A stretch of 64,000 nucleotides of DNA from Streptomyces sp. NBC_00271 (lineage in GTDB: Bacteria; Actinomycetota; Actinomycetes; Streptomycetales; Streptomycetaceae): the NCBI RefSeq assembly GCF_036178845.1, contig NZ_CP108070.1:10354001-10418000 (forward strand), read 5' to 3'. The notes under the pieces were generated by a model. It saw only the letters and a program-made list of their open reading frames with translations, did no database searches and had not been told where the DNA came from. Both the position numbers and the translations under genes were made by a program. Every line of letters begins with the position of its first letter. The first letter of the stretch is position 1. Shown here one piece after another: positions 41,887 through 49,785 of the stretch.

Positions 41887-43204
41887 CCGCGTCCTTTGTT
41901 CGCTGCCCGTCGGTGATCAGGCAGTTGTCGATCCCACGGATCAGGGTGAAGACCAGTCCGAGAGGAGTCGCGTGGTCATTGACGAACTCCTGGACCAGGT
42001 CGCGTACAACGGGAGCGGCGCACTCTCCCTTGAAGAACTCCTCGAAGAAGCGGCAGGTGAACTTGCTGCCGAACGTCTCCGGTACCTCGATCTGAGGGCC
42101 GATGAGGCATCCGACGCCCAGGTTGAAGAGGGGTCGGGCGAGTCCTTCATGGAGGCACATCCCTGCTCGGCCGCCTTCGCAGACCATCATGAAGCACAGA
42201 GGGTCGGGCAGCCGGTGCTCTCGATGCGACGCCCACTGCTCCAGATCGGCGGCGTAGATCGGGTCGTCGTCGGTGAGCGTGACCTGGGCCTGCTCCATCC
42301 CTCGCAGGTTGGTGCGGATCCCTGTGCCGTGGGCGGCGAACACGATGACGTGGTCACTGTCGTCGGACTCGCACAGTGCCTCAGCGGTTACCGGTTTGGT
42401 GGTCCGCTCCCGCGACACGGCATGGGTCTCGACAACGGCGCGCACCGGGCGCAGCGGGCGGTCGTCCGCTTCGTCCTCGTCTTTCTCCAGGCGGAGATCG
42501 AAGTGGAGTCCCGCCTTCGGGGGCTCTGTGCCGTGGGCGATGAAGGGAGTGTAGTCGTCGACCGCGCCGAGGCAGTGCTCCACGAGATGGGAGTAGCCGA
42601 CGAACCCCGCCCATTCGACTTTGGCGTCTCTGTGCATGAGGCGTGTGTTCGGCGAAGGCGGTATGTAGAGCAGGCCCCACGGCACAAATAGGTCGCTTGA
42701 GGTGACGGTGATTGTCTGTGGGCCGCTCCGCAGAGCATGGGACAGCGCTTTGTACAAGCGGGTGAGCTCGTGATCCCCCTCGGCGAACAGGTAGCGATAC
42801 AGCGCATCCCCGGCGCGCGCCAGCTCGATGCCCACCTGGCCGAGCAGTGCTTCGGCGGGTTCGGCCCCGACCACATCTTTGGGCAGGCCGTCGTACGTGT
42901 ATGTCCCGGAAGGGGAGTGATAGTGGCGGACCACCTTCTCCAGCCATGCCGCCTGCAGCCGGTGTACCGCTGCGGCAATCTCCGCCCTGCTACGGGGGAT
43001 GCGCCCGACCAGGGGAGCGTTTCCGTCGTAGGGCAGAGCAGGCCCGTCGGCGCTCACCCGGAACGTGTCGTCGTGCGGGTAGTGCTCGATGTTCAAGAAG
43101 ATGGTGCGCTTCTGCAGATCGCCGGGCAGGGAGCGCGGGAGTCGGCCGAGACTTCCGAAGGAGTCCGCCACCAACTCTAGGTCGAGTTCGGTGTCTTCTA
43201 CCAT
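41855..43204 (-). CDS. CHAT-domain (caspase-like) protease
   Basis: A 449-residue protein with a CHAT-type caspase fold in its C-terminal ~300 residues. The catalytic dyad is readable: His in HVIVFAAHGTGIRTNLRGME and Cys in PDPLCFMMVCEGGRAGM, matching the usual 'aHG' and 'aCesg' blocks. Further fold markers are TVTSSDLFVPWGLLYIPPSP (helix before the p20-like part) and LGVGCLIGPQIEVPETFGSK near the end. The N-terminal ~150 residues are of unknown function. It starts 2 bp after the upstream caspase gene and overlaps the hydrolase gene, so all three are cotranscribed and coupled. Confidence 0.8.
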   Translation of the reverse strand: MVEDTELDLELVADSFGSLGRLPRSLPGDLQKRTIFLNIEHYPHDDTFRVSADGPALPYDGNAPLVGRIPRSRAEIAAAVHRLQAAWLEKVVRHYHSPSGTYTYDGLPKDVVGAEPAEALLGQVGIELARAGDALYRYLFAEGDHELTRLYKALSHALRSGPQTITVTSSDLFVPWGLLYIPPSPNTRLMHRDAKVEWAGFVGYSHLVEHCLGAVDDYTPFIAHGTEPPKAGLHFDLRLEKDEDEADDRPLRPVRAVVETHAVSRERTTKPVTAEALCESDDSDHVIVFAAHGTGIRTNLRGMEQAQVTLTDDDPIYAADLEQWASHREHRLPDPLCFMMVCEGGRAGMCLHEGLARPLFNLGVGCLIGPQIEVPETFGSKFTCRFFEEFFKGECAAPVVRDLVQEFVNDHATPLGLVFTLIRGIDNCLITDGQRTKDADEPPCGPDRH

Positions 43205-43206
43205 CG

Positions 43207-44757
43207 TCAGACGTCCGCACCGTCCTCGCCGGTCACGTTCAGCACACTGCTGATCTGCTGGATCACTGCCCCGTCCGCGCTGCGTACGACAGCGATGCGC
43301 AGCCTGACGGGGCCGCGCACCTCGGGAATCACCTCAAACTGCTCGGGCGGTGTCCCCGCCGCATCCGTCAGCCGGGTATGAATCACCGACGGGCGTACTG
43401 ACGCGGTGGCAGCGTTGATCCGCAAAGTGATCTCCAGGGGGGAGGTCTCCGTAGCATCCACCCCTGGCCGCACGGTCCATTCCTCGTCCAGGGGCAGGTA
43501 GTCGAAGGTCACCTGCAGGTGCCTGCCCACACGTAGCGGTAGCGTCTCCTGCCGCACGCGCAGCCGCGGTCGGTGTCTGCGGAAGACCGGACGGCCCGCG
43601 TCTGAGGGTGGCGGCACGTATGGCTCGGTCGTCTCACCGCTTGTCGCCTGCTGCTGCGCGGCCGGCACCGGGCCAGGAGCATCGAATAAGGCGTCCGTGA
43701 CGAAAGAACCCCGCAGACGACGGTGCGCCTGCACAGGGTCATTGCTCCCTCGCAGCAGATCGAGCCACCGCTTCAGCGGCCCGGACCTATCGTGGTAGGT
43801 GATCACTGCTCCCTGGAAGGCGAATGCCCACACACTTCTTCGCCAGGGAGCGATGGCGCCGACATCCACGCCGTATTCAGGCGGGCCACCCCAGTCCCGC
43901 AGGACCTCATACGGGGAGGGGACAGGGGGTACCGGCAGGTAGGACGGCGGCTCCTGCTGCGGGACGTTGAACCACTCGACCACCAGTCGGCTGAAGCCAG
44001 GACGCTCCGAGTGAAAGGGGTGCTCGGCTCGGGAGAGCAGCCGTACCGTCTCGCCGGCGCGATCAGAGTGACAGGCGTCAATGAACACGACGACATGCTC
44101 GGCGCGCGTGCTGCGCAAGCCATCGACGAGGTCGCTCACCGAAACGGTCTCGTCGTCCGCCAACTGCATGTACAGATCTAGCTGCCCGTTTGACTGACGT
44201 GCGACGCCGTGCCCGACGAAGTACAGCAGCGTCATGTTCTCGCCGCGCTGTGCCACGGCCTCTACATAGCCGAACAGTTCGTCCCGTGAGGGGGGAGTGC
44301 TCAGCAGCGAAGTGCTGTTCGCGGTGAAACCACAATGGCTGTCCAGCAGCGACCGGTACATCGTGGTCGCGTCGATCGACGGGTCGTACCACCGTCGGGA
44401 GTCGTCGCCACCGTCATCGCTCTCGCCTGCCACGGCGAGGGCGTAGCGCGACAGAAGGCGTGCCAAGGCCGTGGGCCTCCGCTTGAGCAGTTCATACGGA
44501 GAGCTGTGGCTGCTGGCGAGCGGACGCGCCAGTGGTCGTCGAAAGCCTTCCGCGTTGCACAGCAGGGGAGGCAGGTACCCGCTGTCACGCAGAGCCTCGT
44601 CCAAGAACCCGTACAGATTGGATAGTTTGAGTGCCTCGCGGTCTCTCGCGTAGGGCGACCGCAGCAATTCGGTCAGCTGCTGGGTAAACACCGACGGCCC
44701 GTGATGGTTGGCTGCGAACCCTGAGGGTGTTGGTCCCACTGACGACAAGACGGCCAC
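43207..44757 (-). CDS. Caspase-like (C14/metacaspase-type) protein, 5' end possibly lost
   Basis: A ~516-residue frame. A caspase domain (~105-215) has NSTSLLSTPPSRDELFGYVE, the His in MTLLYFVGHGVARQSNGQLD and the Cys in HVVVFIDACHSDRAGE. The C-terminal ~150 residues are beta-rich. Residues 1-85 (AVLSSVGPTPSGFAANHHGP, FTQQLTELL) look like the end of another caspase unit whose His and Cys would lie upstream, but a TGA precedes the GTG at 44757 and no ribosome site is visible. So either the gene is 5'-truncated or begins internally. It is first in the three-gene operon, next to the old end of CRISPR array 1. Confidence 0.7.
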   Translation of the reverse strand: MAVLSSVGPTPSGFAANHHGPSVFTQQLTELLRSPYARDREALKLSNLYGFLDEALRDSGYLPPLLCNAEGFRRPLARPLASSHSSPYELLKRRPTALARLLSRYALAVAGESDDGGDDSRRWYDPSIDATTMYRSLLDSHCGFTANSTSLLSTPPSRDELFGYVEAVAQRGENMTLLYFVGHGVARQSNGQLDLYMQLADDETVSVSDLVDGLRSTRAEHVVVFIDACHSDRAGETVRLLSRAEHPFHSERPGFSRLVVEWFNVPQQEPPSYLPVPPVPSPYEVLRDWGGPPEYGVDVGAIAPWRRSVWAFAFQGAVITYHDRSGPLKRWLDLLRGSNDPVQAHRRLRGSFVTDALFDAPGPVPAAQQQATSGETTEPYVPPPSDAGRPVFRRHRPRLRVRQETLPLRVGRHLQVTFDYLPLDEEWTVRPGVDATETSPLEITLRINAATASVRPSVIHTRLTDAAGTPPEQFEVIPEVRGPVRLRIAVVRSADGAVIQQISSVLNVTGEDGADV

Positions 44758-44905
44758 GCCGGCCCGGCCAAGCCGGCACCGGCGTCACAGGCCTGGCCTC
44801 TTGGTGGCTCCAGCAGCACCTGTAGTGACCCTTTCCGGCCCACCCCTCATGGCAGACCGGAAAAGGCCACCAGGGAGCCTGGATCAGTTCAGGGCCGTCA
44901 TCCTT

Positions 44906-46024
44906 GAGAACATCCCCGCGGGTGCGGGGATCCGCTCCGACTCCCCTTCGCCTACCCCTCGGGAACATCCCCGCGGGTGCGGGGAGCAGGTGCCGTCCTC
45001 AAGGACCGCGGAGATCTGGCGGGGAACATCCCCGCGGGTGCGGGGAGCAGAAGCAGGCCGCCACCGACAACTCCCGCGGCGGAACATCCCCGTGGGTGCG
45101 GGGAGCAGACCGACGGTTCGCTGGGCTCGATCTACCTGAAGGGAACATCCCCGCGGGTGCGGGGAGCAGTGCGTGCTGATCACCAGCCGTTCGCGGAACG
45201 GGGGAACATCCCCGCGGGTGCGGGGAGCAGGGCCCCGGCCCCGCGGCCGTACGACCAGTGGAGGGAACATCCCCGCGGGTGCGGGGAGCAGCTGGAGTCC
45301 CTCAAGGCGTCCGCGGGCGGCTGGGGAACATCCCCGCGGGTGCGGGGAGCAGGCCGCGACCTTGGCGGCTCAGGCGGCGGCCGCGGGAACATCCCCGCGG
45401 GTGCGGGGAGCAGCAGGCGTCGGCGTCGAGGGGCTCGTGCAGCTTGGGAACATCCCCGCGGGTGCGGGGAGCAGGAGAGCCGGACGCGGTCGGTGCGGTC
45501 GCCGCAGGGAACATCCCCGCGGGTGCGGGGAGCAGGCCTTCCCCTTCTGGGCCAGGTCGACGAGGCTGGGAACATCCCCGCGGGTGCGGGGAGCAGAAGT
45601 GATCTCCCCACGGGCAACCACCTGCATCGGGAACATCCCCGCGGGTGCGGGGAGCAGGACGACGGAACTTCAGCCGCGAACAACTGGGTGGGAACATCCC
45701 CGCGGGTGCGGGGAGCAGGACAATCCGCAGGTGGCCGCAGCACTGGACAAGGGAACATCCCCGCGGGTGCGGGGAGCAGTTCACCTGGCTGCTCCAGGTC
45801 CCGATCCAGTTCGGGAACATCCCCGCGGGTGCGGGGAGCAGTCGCGGTCGTACTCGCTTACCGAGTCACGGCCGGGAACATCCCCGCGGGTGCGGGGAGC
45901 AGCCGCTGCCACCTGACGGGAGTAGACGCGCTTCGGGAACATCCCCGCGGGTGCGGGGAGCAGGTGCCGCAGGAAGGGCAGGCCGCCTTGACGTAGGGAA
46001 CATCCCCGCGGGTGCGGGGAGCAG
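44906..46024 (-). CRISPR. CRISPR array 1 (type I-E), 19 repeats, transcribed leftward
   Basis: Nineteen 29-bp repeats, mostly at 61-bp intervals (32-nt spacers). Read on the minus strand each has the stem-loop CCCCGC-ACCC-GCGGGG and the 3' handle ATGTTCCC, so crRNAs come from the minus strand. The leader is on the right (46025 onward). The far repeat at 44906 is degenerate (GAGAAC start and an altered end) and the first units have shorter spacing (55 and 58 bp), as expected at an array's old end. The repeat at 45080 has two substitutions. All repeats differ from array 2 by one loop base. Confidence 0.98.
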
Positions 46025-46257
46025 ACTGTCTGACCTGGTGGTCTGGGGCTCGGACTGCACGGTTTCACGTACTTTCACCGATCTCGGCAAAGGGTGCATT
46101 TCGTGCTTATCTCTTCCCGGGGTGGGTGCCGATAGCAAATTGATCACCTTATGGCTTGAGTGCGCCTGTCGGGGGCTGGATAGCTCCATCGGCTGCAGAT
46201 CAAGTCTGTTTTCTCGATTTGGCCTGCTGGGTGTTGGTTTGCGTGTAGGCATCTTGC
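46025..46257. promoter_or_regulatory. Array 1 leader and cas3 promoter region
   Basis: The 233 bp between array 1 and cas3 include the AT-richest stretch of the locus (about 46060-46240). Read toward the array (minus strand), the leader ends in GCCCCAGA, a short gap, and CAGGTCAGACAGT. The array 2 leader ends in GCCCCAGA, a gap and CAGGTCAAACAGT. This shared leader-proximal element confirms the array's orientation and is a likely site for spacer integration. The cas3 promoter must read the other way from the same interval; no clear -10/-35 pair was recognised. Confidence 0.7.
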
Positions 46258-49188
46258 ATGACCAGTGGGGGTGTTGTCGGTTGCGGGCTGTTGCCGCGGC
46301 TTCAGGTGTCGGCGCGGTCGGTGTGGGCGAAGCATGATCGTGATGCTGACGGATGGTTGCCCCTGTGGCGGCACATGGAGGACAGCGCCGCCGTCGCCGG
46401 CCTGCTGTGGGACGAGTGGCTGCCTTTGGGTGTGCGGCAGTTGATCGCTGGGGCGTTGCCCGGCGGCGAGGGGGACGGGCGCAGGCTCGTCGTGTGGCTT
46501 GCGGGTGTGCATGACATTGGCAAGGCGACGCCGGCGTTCGCCTGCCAGGTCGATCAACTCGCCGATGTCATGCGGGAGAAGGGTCTGGAGATGCGGTCCC
46601 GGCAGGCGATGGGGCCGGATCGGCGACTGGCACCGCACGGGCTGGCCGGTCAGGTGCTGCTGGGTGAGTGGCTGGAGGAGCGTCACGGGTGGGCGGCCAA
46701 GCAGACCGGGCAGTTCACCGTGGCGGTGGGCGGGCATCACGGGGTGCCGCCGGAGAACGGACAGATCAAGGCCCTGTACGACCATGAGGAGTTGCTGCGT
46801 ACTCCCGGCCGTAGCAGCGGGCTGTGGCGGCAGGTGCAGACGGAGCTGCTCGATGCGTGCGCGGAGTGCTTTGGCGTGGGGGACCGGCTTCAGGCGTGGC
46901 GGGAGGCGAGACTGCCGCAGCCCGTACAGGTGTTGCTGACCGCGCTGGTCATCGTCTCCGACTGGATCGCCAGCAATCCCGACCTCTTCCCGTACTTCCC
47001 GGATGCTGCGTCTCGTGGCAGTGAGGAGCGGCTGGCGGCGGCATGGCGGGGGCTGGATCTCCCGGCGCCGTGGCGGGCGGCGGAGCCTGTCGGGGAGGCG
47101 CAGGTGTTGTTCGTGTCTCGGTTCGGGCTTCCGCAGGGGGCGAGGGTCCGTCCGGTTCAGGAGGCGGCGCTGGCGTTGGCCCGGGAGATGGAGACGCCCG
47201 GGCTGATGGTCATCGAAGCTCCGATGGGGGAGGGGAAGACGGAGGCGGCGCTCGCTGTGGCCGAGGTCTTCGCGGCGCGTTCGGGTGCGGGCGGTGTGTT
47301 CTTCGCGTTGCCGACGATGGCGACGGGCAATGCGATGTTCCCGCGGCTGCTGGAGTGGCTGAAGCGGCTGCCGGAGGACGGCAGCCGCCGGCACTCTGTG
47401 CACCTTGCGCATTCGAAGGCGGCTCTCAACGAGGACTTCGCCGGCCTACTGGCCCGTGGCGGGCAGGTGGCGGCGGTCGACGTTGATGCGGCCGCGCCTG
47501 CGCCCGGGCGGCTGGGGGAGCCGACGCGGTCCGCGGGCGCCGAGCTGGTGGCTCATACCTGGCTGCGGGGCCGTAAGAGGGCGATGCTGGCGTCGTTCGT
47601 GGCCGGTACCGTCGACCAGCTGCTGTTCGCCGGGCTGAAGAGCCGGCATCTGGCGCTGCGCCATCTGGCGGTGGCGGGCAAGGTCGTTGTGATCGACGAG
47701 GCACACGCCTACGACACCTACATGAGCGTCTACCTGGACCGGGTGCTGGCCTGGCTGGGCGCCTACCGGGTTCCCGTGGTCGTACTCTCTGCGACCCTGC
47801 CTGCCGCGCGTCGGCGTCAGCTGGTCGAGGCGTACTCCGGGGCGGCCGGCACGCAGGTCGACAGCGCTCCGGCAGACGGGGTGTATCCGCTGCTCACCGC
47901 TGTCGCGCCGGGCGGCAGGCCCGTGGTGCGCCATCCGGCTGCTTCGGCCCGGTGCACGGATGTCCGGGTCGAGAGGCTTGCGGACGGTCTGGATGTTCTG
48001 GCCGACCGGCTGGAGAGGGAGCTGGCCGACGGCGGGTGTGTGCTCGTCGTTCGCAATACGGTCAAGCGCGTGCTGCAGACAGCCCGTGTGCTGCGGGAGA
48101 GGTTCGGCGACGGGGACGTCAGCGTGGCGCACTCGTGTTTCGTGGACGTCGACCGGGCGGCCAAGGACCGTGACCTGCTGAGGCGGTTCGGTCCGCCCGG
48201 CAAGGCGACGGGGCGGCCTTCAGGGCGGCATATCGTGGTGGCCAGCCAGGTGGCCGAGCAGTCCCTGGACGTGGACTTCGATCTCCTCGTCAGCGACCTG
48301 TGCCCGGTGGACCTGCTGCTGCAGCGGATGGGCCGGCTGCACCGTCACCAGCGCGGGGAGGGTCAGAGCGAGCGACCCGCGCGGCTGCGTGCGGCACGGT
48401 GCCTGCTGACCGGCGCCGACTGGGAGGCGGACGTGCCCGTCCCGGTACGCGGATCGGTCGCGGTATACGGGGCGTATGCGCTGCTGCGGTCGGCCGCGGT
48501 GCTGCTGCCCCATCTCGACGGCGGGCCGCAGCGTCCCGTGCGGCTGCCCGCTGACATCAGCCCGCTCGTCCAGGGCGCGTACGCCGACGCTCCGGTCGGA
48601 CCGGAGCATTGGGCGTACGCGCTGGAGGAAGCAAGGGCGCGGTTCGAGCGGCACCGGGCCGATCAGGCCGAGCGGGCGGCTGTGTTCCGCCTCGGCGAAG
48701 TCGGCCGTCCCGGCAGGGCGTTGTTCGGCTGGGTGGCGGCCGGGGTGGGCGATGCCGACGACACCCGCACTGGGCGGGCCCAGGTCCGCGACAGCCGGGA
48801 GAGCCTGGAAGTCGTCGTCATGCAGCGGCGTGCCGACGGCACCCTCGCCACCCTCCCATGGCTGGAAGCAGACAAGCAGGGCCGCCGGCGCGGGGGGCTG
48901 GAGCTGCCGCAGGACCAGGTGCCCACTTCGTTCGCTGCCCGGGCGGCGGCGAGTTGCGGGCTGCGGCTGCCCATCCAGTTCTCCTACGCCGAGACCCTCG
49001 ACAAGGCCATCGCGGAACTGGAGCAGCTGTATGTGCCCGCCTGGCAGGGCAAGGACAGCCCGTGGCTGGCTGACCAGCTGATTCTCGCGCTCGATGAGGA
49101 TTGTCAGACCCTGCTGGCAGGCTATGCGCTCTACTACAGCCCTTCCGACGGCTTGGAGGTGACCCGTGACGGAACGGGCGGGAAGTAG
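46258..49188 (+). CDS. cas3: CRISPR-associated helicase-nuclease Cas3 (type I-E)
   Basis: A 976-residue effector that degrades DNA marked by Cascade. The N-terminal HD nuclease has WRHMEDSAAV, LAGVHDIGKATPAF (HD at residues 85-86), PHGLAGQVLLGEWL, VAVGGHHGVPP and VIVSDWIASNPDLFP. The SF2 helicase has Walker A EAPMGEGKTEAAL (~319-331), Walker B DEAH (~480), SATLPAARRRQ, and the C-terminal motifs SQVAEQSLDVDFDLLVSDL and LLQRMGRLHRHQR. No residue loss is seen. It reads away from array 1 and is separated from cas8e by ~600 bp holding an antisense membrane gene and a mini-array. Confidence 0.97.
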   Translation: MTSGGVVGCGLLPRLQVSARSVWAKHDRDADGWLPLWRHMEDSAAVAGLLWDEWLPLGVRQLIAGALPGGEGDGRRLVVWLAGVHDIGKATPAFACQVDQLADVMREKGLEMRSRQAMGPDRRLAPHGLAGQVLLGEWLEERHGWAAKQTGQFTVAVGGHHGVPPENGQIKALYDHEELLRTPGRSSGLWRQVQTELLDACAECFGVGDRLQAWREARLPQPVQVLLTALVIVSDWIASNPDLFPYFPDAASRGSEERLAAAWRGLDLPAPWRAAEPVGEAQVLFVSRFGLPQGARVRPVQEAALALAREMETPGLMVIEAPMGEGKTEAALAVAEVFAARSGAGGVFFALPTMATGNAMFPRLLEWLKRLPEDGSRRHSVHLAHSKAALNEDFAGLLARGGQVAAVDVDAAAPAPGRLGEPTRSAGAELVAHTWLRGRKRAMLASFVAGTVDQLLFAGLKSRHLALRHLAVAGKVVVIDEAHAYDTYMSVYLDRVLAWLGAYRVPVVVLSATLPAARRRQLVEAYSGAAGTQVDSAPADGVYPLLTAVAPGGRPVVRHPAASARCTDVRVERLADGLDVLADRLERELADGGCVLVVRNTVKRVLQTARVLRERFGDGDVSVAHSCFVDVDRAAKDRDLLRRFGPPGKATGRPSGRHIVVASQVAEQSLDVDFDLLVSDLCPVDLLLQRMGRLHRHQRGEGQSERPARLRAARCLLTGADWEADVPVPVRGSVAVYGAYALLRSAAVLLPHLDGGPQRPVRLPADISPLVQGAYADAPVGPEHWAYALEEARARFERHRADQAERAAVFRLGEVGRPGRALFGWVAAGVGDADDTRTGRAQVRDSRESLEVVVMQRRADGTLATLPWLEADKQGRRRGGLELPQDQVPTSFAARAAASCGLRLPIQFSYAETLDKAIAELEQLYVPAWQGKDSPWLADQLILALDEDCQTLLAGYALYYSPSDGLEVTRDGTGGK

Positions 49189-49206
49189 CCAGGCAGGTAC
49201 TTCGTT

Positions 49207-49284
49207 CAAAAGATCCCCGCTGACGCGGGGAGCAATGTGCTATGCCCCTGGAATCGGGACCATCCCCACGCTGATGGGGAGCAA
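49207..49284 (-). ncRNA. Degenerate two-repeat mini-CRISPR (candidate creA-like guide RNA)
   Basis: Two diverged copies of the type I-E repeat, 49207-49235 and 49256-49284, flank a 20-nt spacer (49236-49255) instead of 32 nt. Read on the minus strand both keep the hairpin needed for Cas6e: CCCCGC-GTCA-GCGGGG in one, and CCCCAT-CAGC-GTGGGG in the other, whose fifth pair changed from G-C to A-U on both sides. The handle is ATGGTCCC. The spacer starts GATTCCAGGGGCA, which matches a site just upstream of the small membrane gene (see 49601-49620). TTGACA on the minus strand at 49298-49293 could be its -35. Its -10 is poor. Confidence 0.65.
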
Positions 49285-49377
49285 GACGTGCGTGTCAACA
49301 CGGCCGCCTGGTGTGGCATCAGTCAGCTGTGGGAGCTTATCCGACTCGGCCTTTGACGGTTGGTGTGGCCTGTGGGG

Positions 49378-49596
49378 TCACGCATCCTTCGACGAACCCG
49401 GCTTCGCCTCTGCCCAGCGCACCATCGGCAAACCGGCAACCGCAGATACGGCACTTGCGAGCGCTGTTGCGATTCCCCATCTGACCCCGTCGTCCTCTGC
49501 TCCTCCGAGGGGCAGCCACCTGCCCAGTAAGAGAGCCAGCCAGAAAGTGACGATGACTCCGATGATCACGGCTCCCCACCGCATCCATCCCGACAC
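49378..49596 (-). CDS. Small two-helix membrane protein antisense in the cas3-cas8e gap (candidate creT-like toxin)
   Basis: A 72-residue protein with two membrane helices, about residues 8-25 (GAVIIGVIVTFWLALLLG) and 41-58 (GIATALASAVSAVAGLPM), joined by an acidic loop (GGAEDD) and ending in a charged tail. GGGGGAGGA lies upstream of the GTG at 49596. It is transcribed against the cas genes. The size and hairpin topology resemble small membrane-acting toxins, but they also fit harmless small membrane proteins. The mini-array 93 bp downstream on the same strand, with a spacer matching its leader, makes a Cascade-repressed toxin the leading idea. Family not recognised. Confidence 0.6.
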   Translation of the reverse strand: MSGWMRWGAVIIGVIVTFWLALLLGRWLPLGGAEDDGVRWGIATALASAVSAVAGLPMVRWAEAKPGSSKDA

Positions 49597-49600
49597 AGCT

Positions 49601-49620
49601 TGATTCCTCCCCCTTGAATC
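49601..49620 (-). promoter_or_regulatory. Partial protospacer for the mini-CRISPR guide, overlapping the ribosome site of the small membrane gene
   Basis: The minus strand from 49620 reads GATTCAAGGGGGAGGAATCA. Aligned with the guide, positions 1-5, 7-11 and 13 are identical. Within the first 13 the only mismatches are at 6 and 12, the bases that type I-E Cascade flips out. From 14 onward there is little match. The three bases 5' of it are AAC. The site lies ~5-24 bp before the GTG at 49596 and covers its Shine-Dalgarno, so bound Cascade would block early transcription without needing full pairing. Confidence 0.6.
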
Positions 49621-49640
49621 GTTGCCGTAAGTACGCCGAT

Positions 49641-49670
49641 ACTGTGGAGGGACACGTTGCGGTCTGTCAA
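49641..49670 (-). promoter_or_regulatory. Possible promoter of the small membrane gene
   Basis: On the minus strand a perfect TTGACA (49670-49665) is followed after 18 bp by CACAGT (49646-49641), a weak -10. Transcription would start near 49634 and enter the partial protospacer within ~15-35 nt. The same 185-bp interval must also hold the rightward promoter for cas8e, so the two directions may interfere. Confidence 0.4.
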
Positions 49671-49785
49671 ACCCCGGGTGTCTACAAGCAAGTTGATGTT
49701 GTGTCACACACCAGGGCCGCGGAGTCGAGTGACCGGCGGCAGGAGGCATCCCGTTCATGAATTCTTGTAGGTCTGGAGACGATGC

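Noticed and set aside
44977..45996. Long open frames of up to 339 codons in repeated 'GNIPAGAGS' or 'RGDVP' style peptides across array 1
   Set aside because: They are translations of the CRISPR repeat; period 61 bp cycles through frames and no start or ribosome site fits.
49207..49284. The mini-array as a mere decayed end of a normal CRISPR array
   Set aside because: Stems are conserved with a paired change, the spacer is 20 nt not 32, it lies inside the cas cluster away from either array, and its spacer start matches the neighbouring gene's leader.
49601..49606. A second seed-like match GATTCC on the plus strand at the same site
   Set aside because: It ends after six bases and its flank reads CTT rather than an AAN-type PAM; the minus-strand match over 13 positions explains the site better.
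49690..49785. Guide match to the cas8e promoter (a CreR-like autorepression RNA)
   Set aside because: Only a short CCAGGG overlap out of register with the seed was found by eye; the match to the small gene's leader is far better.
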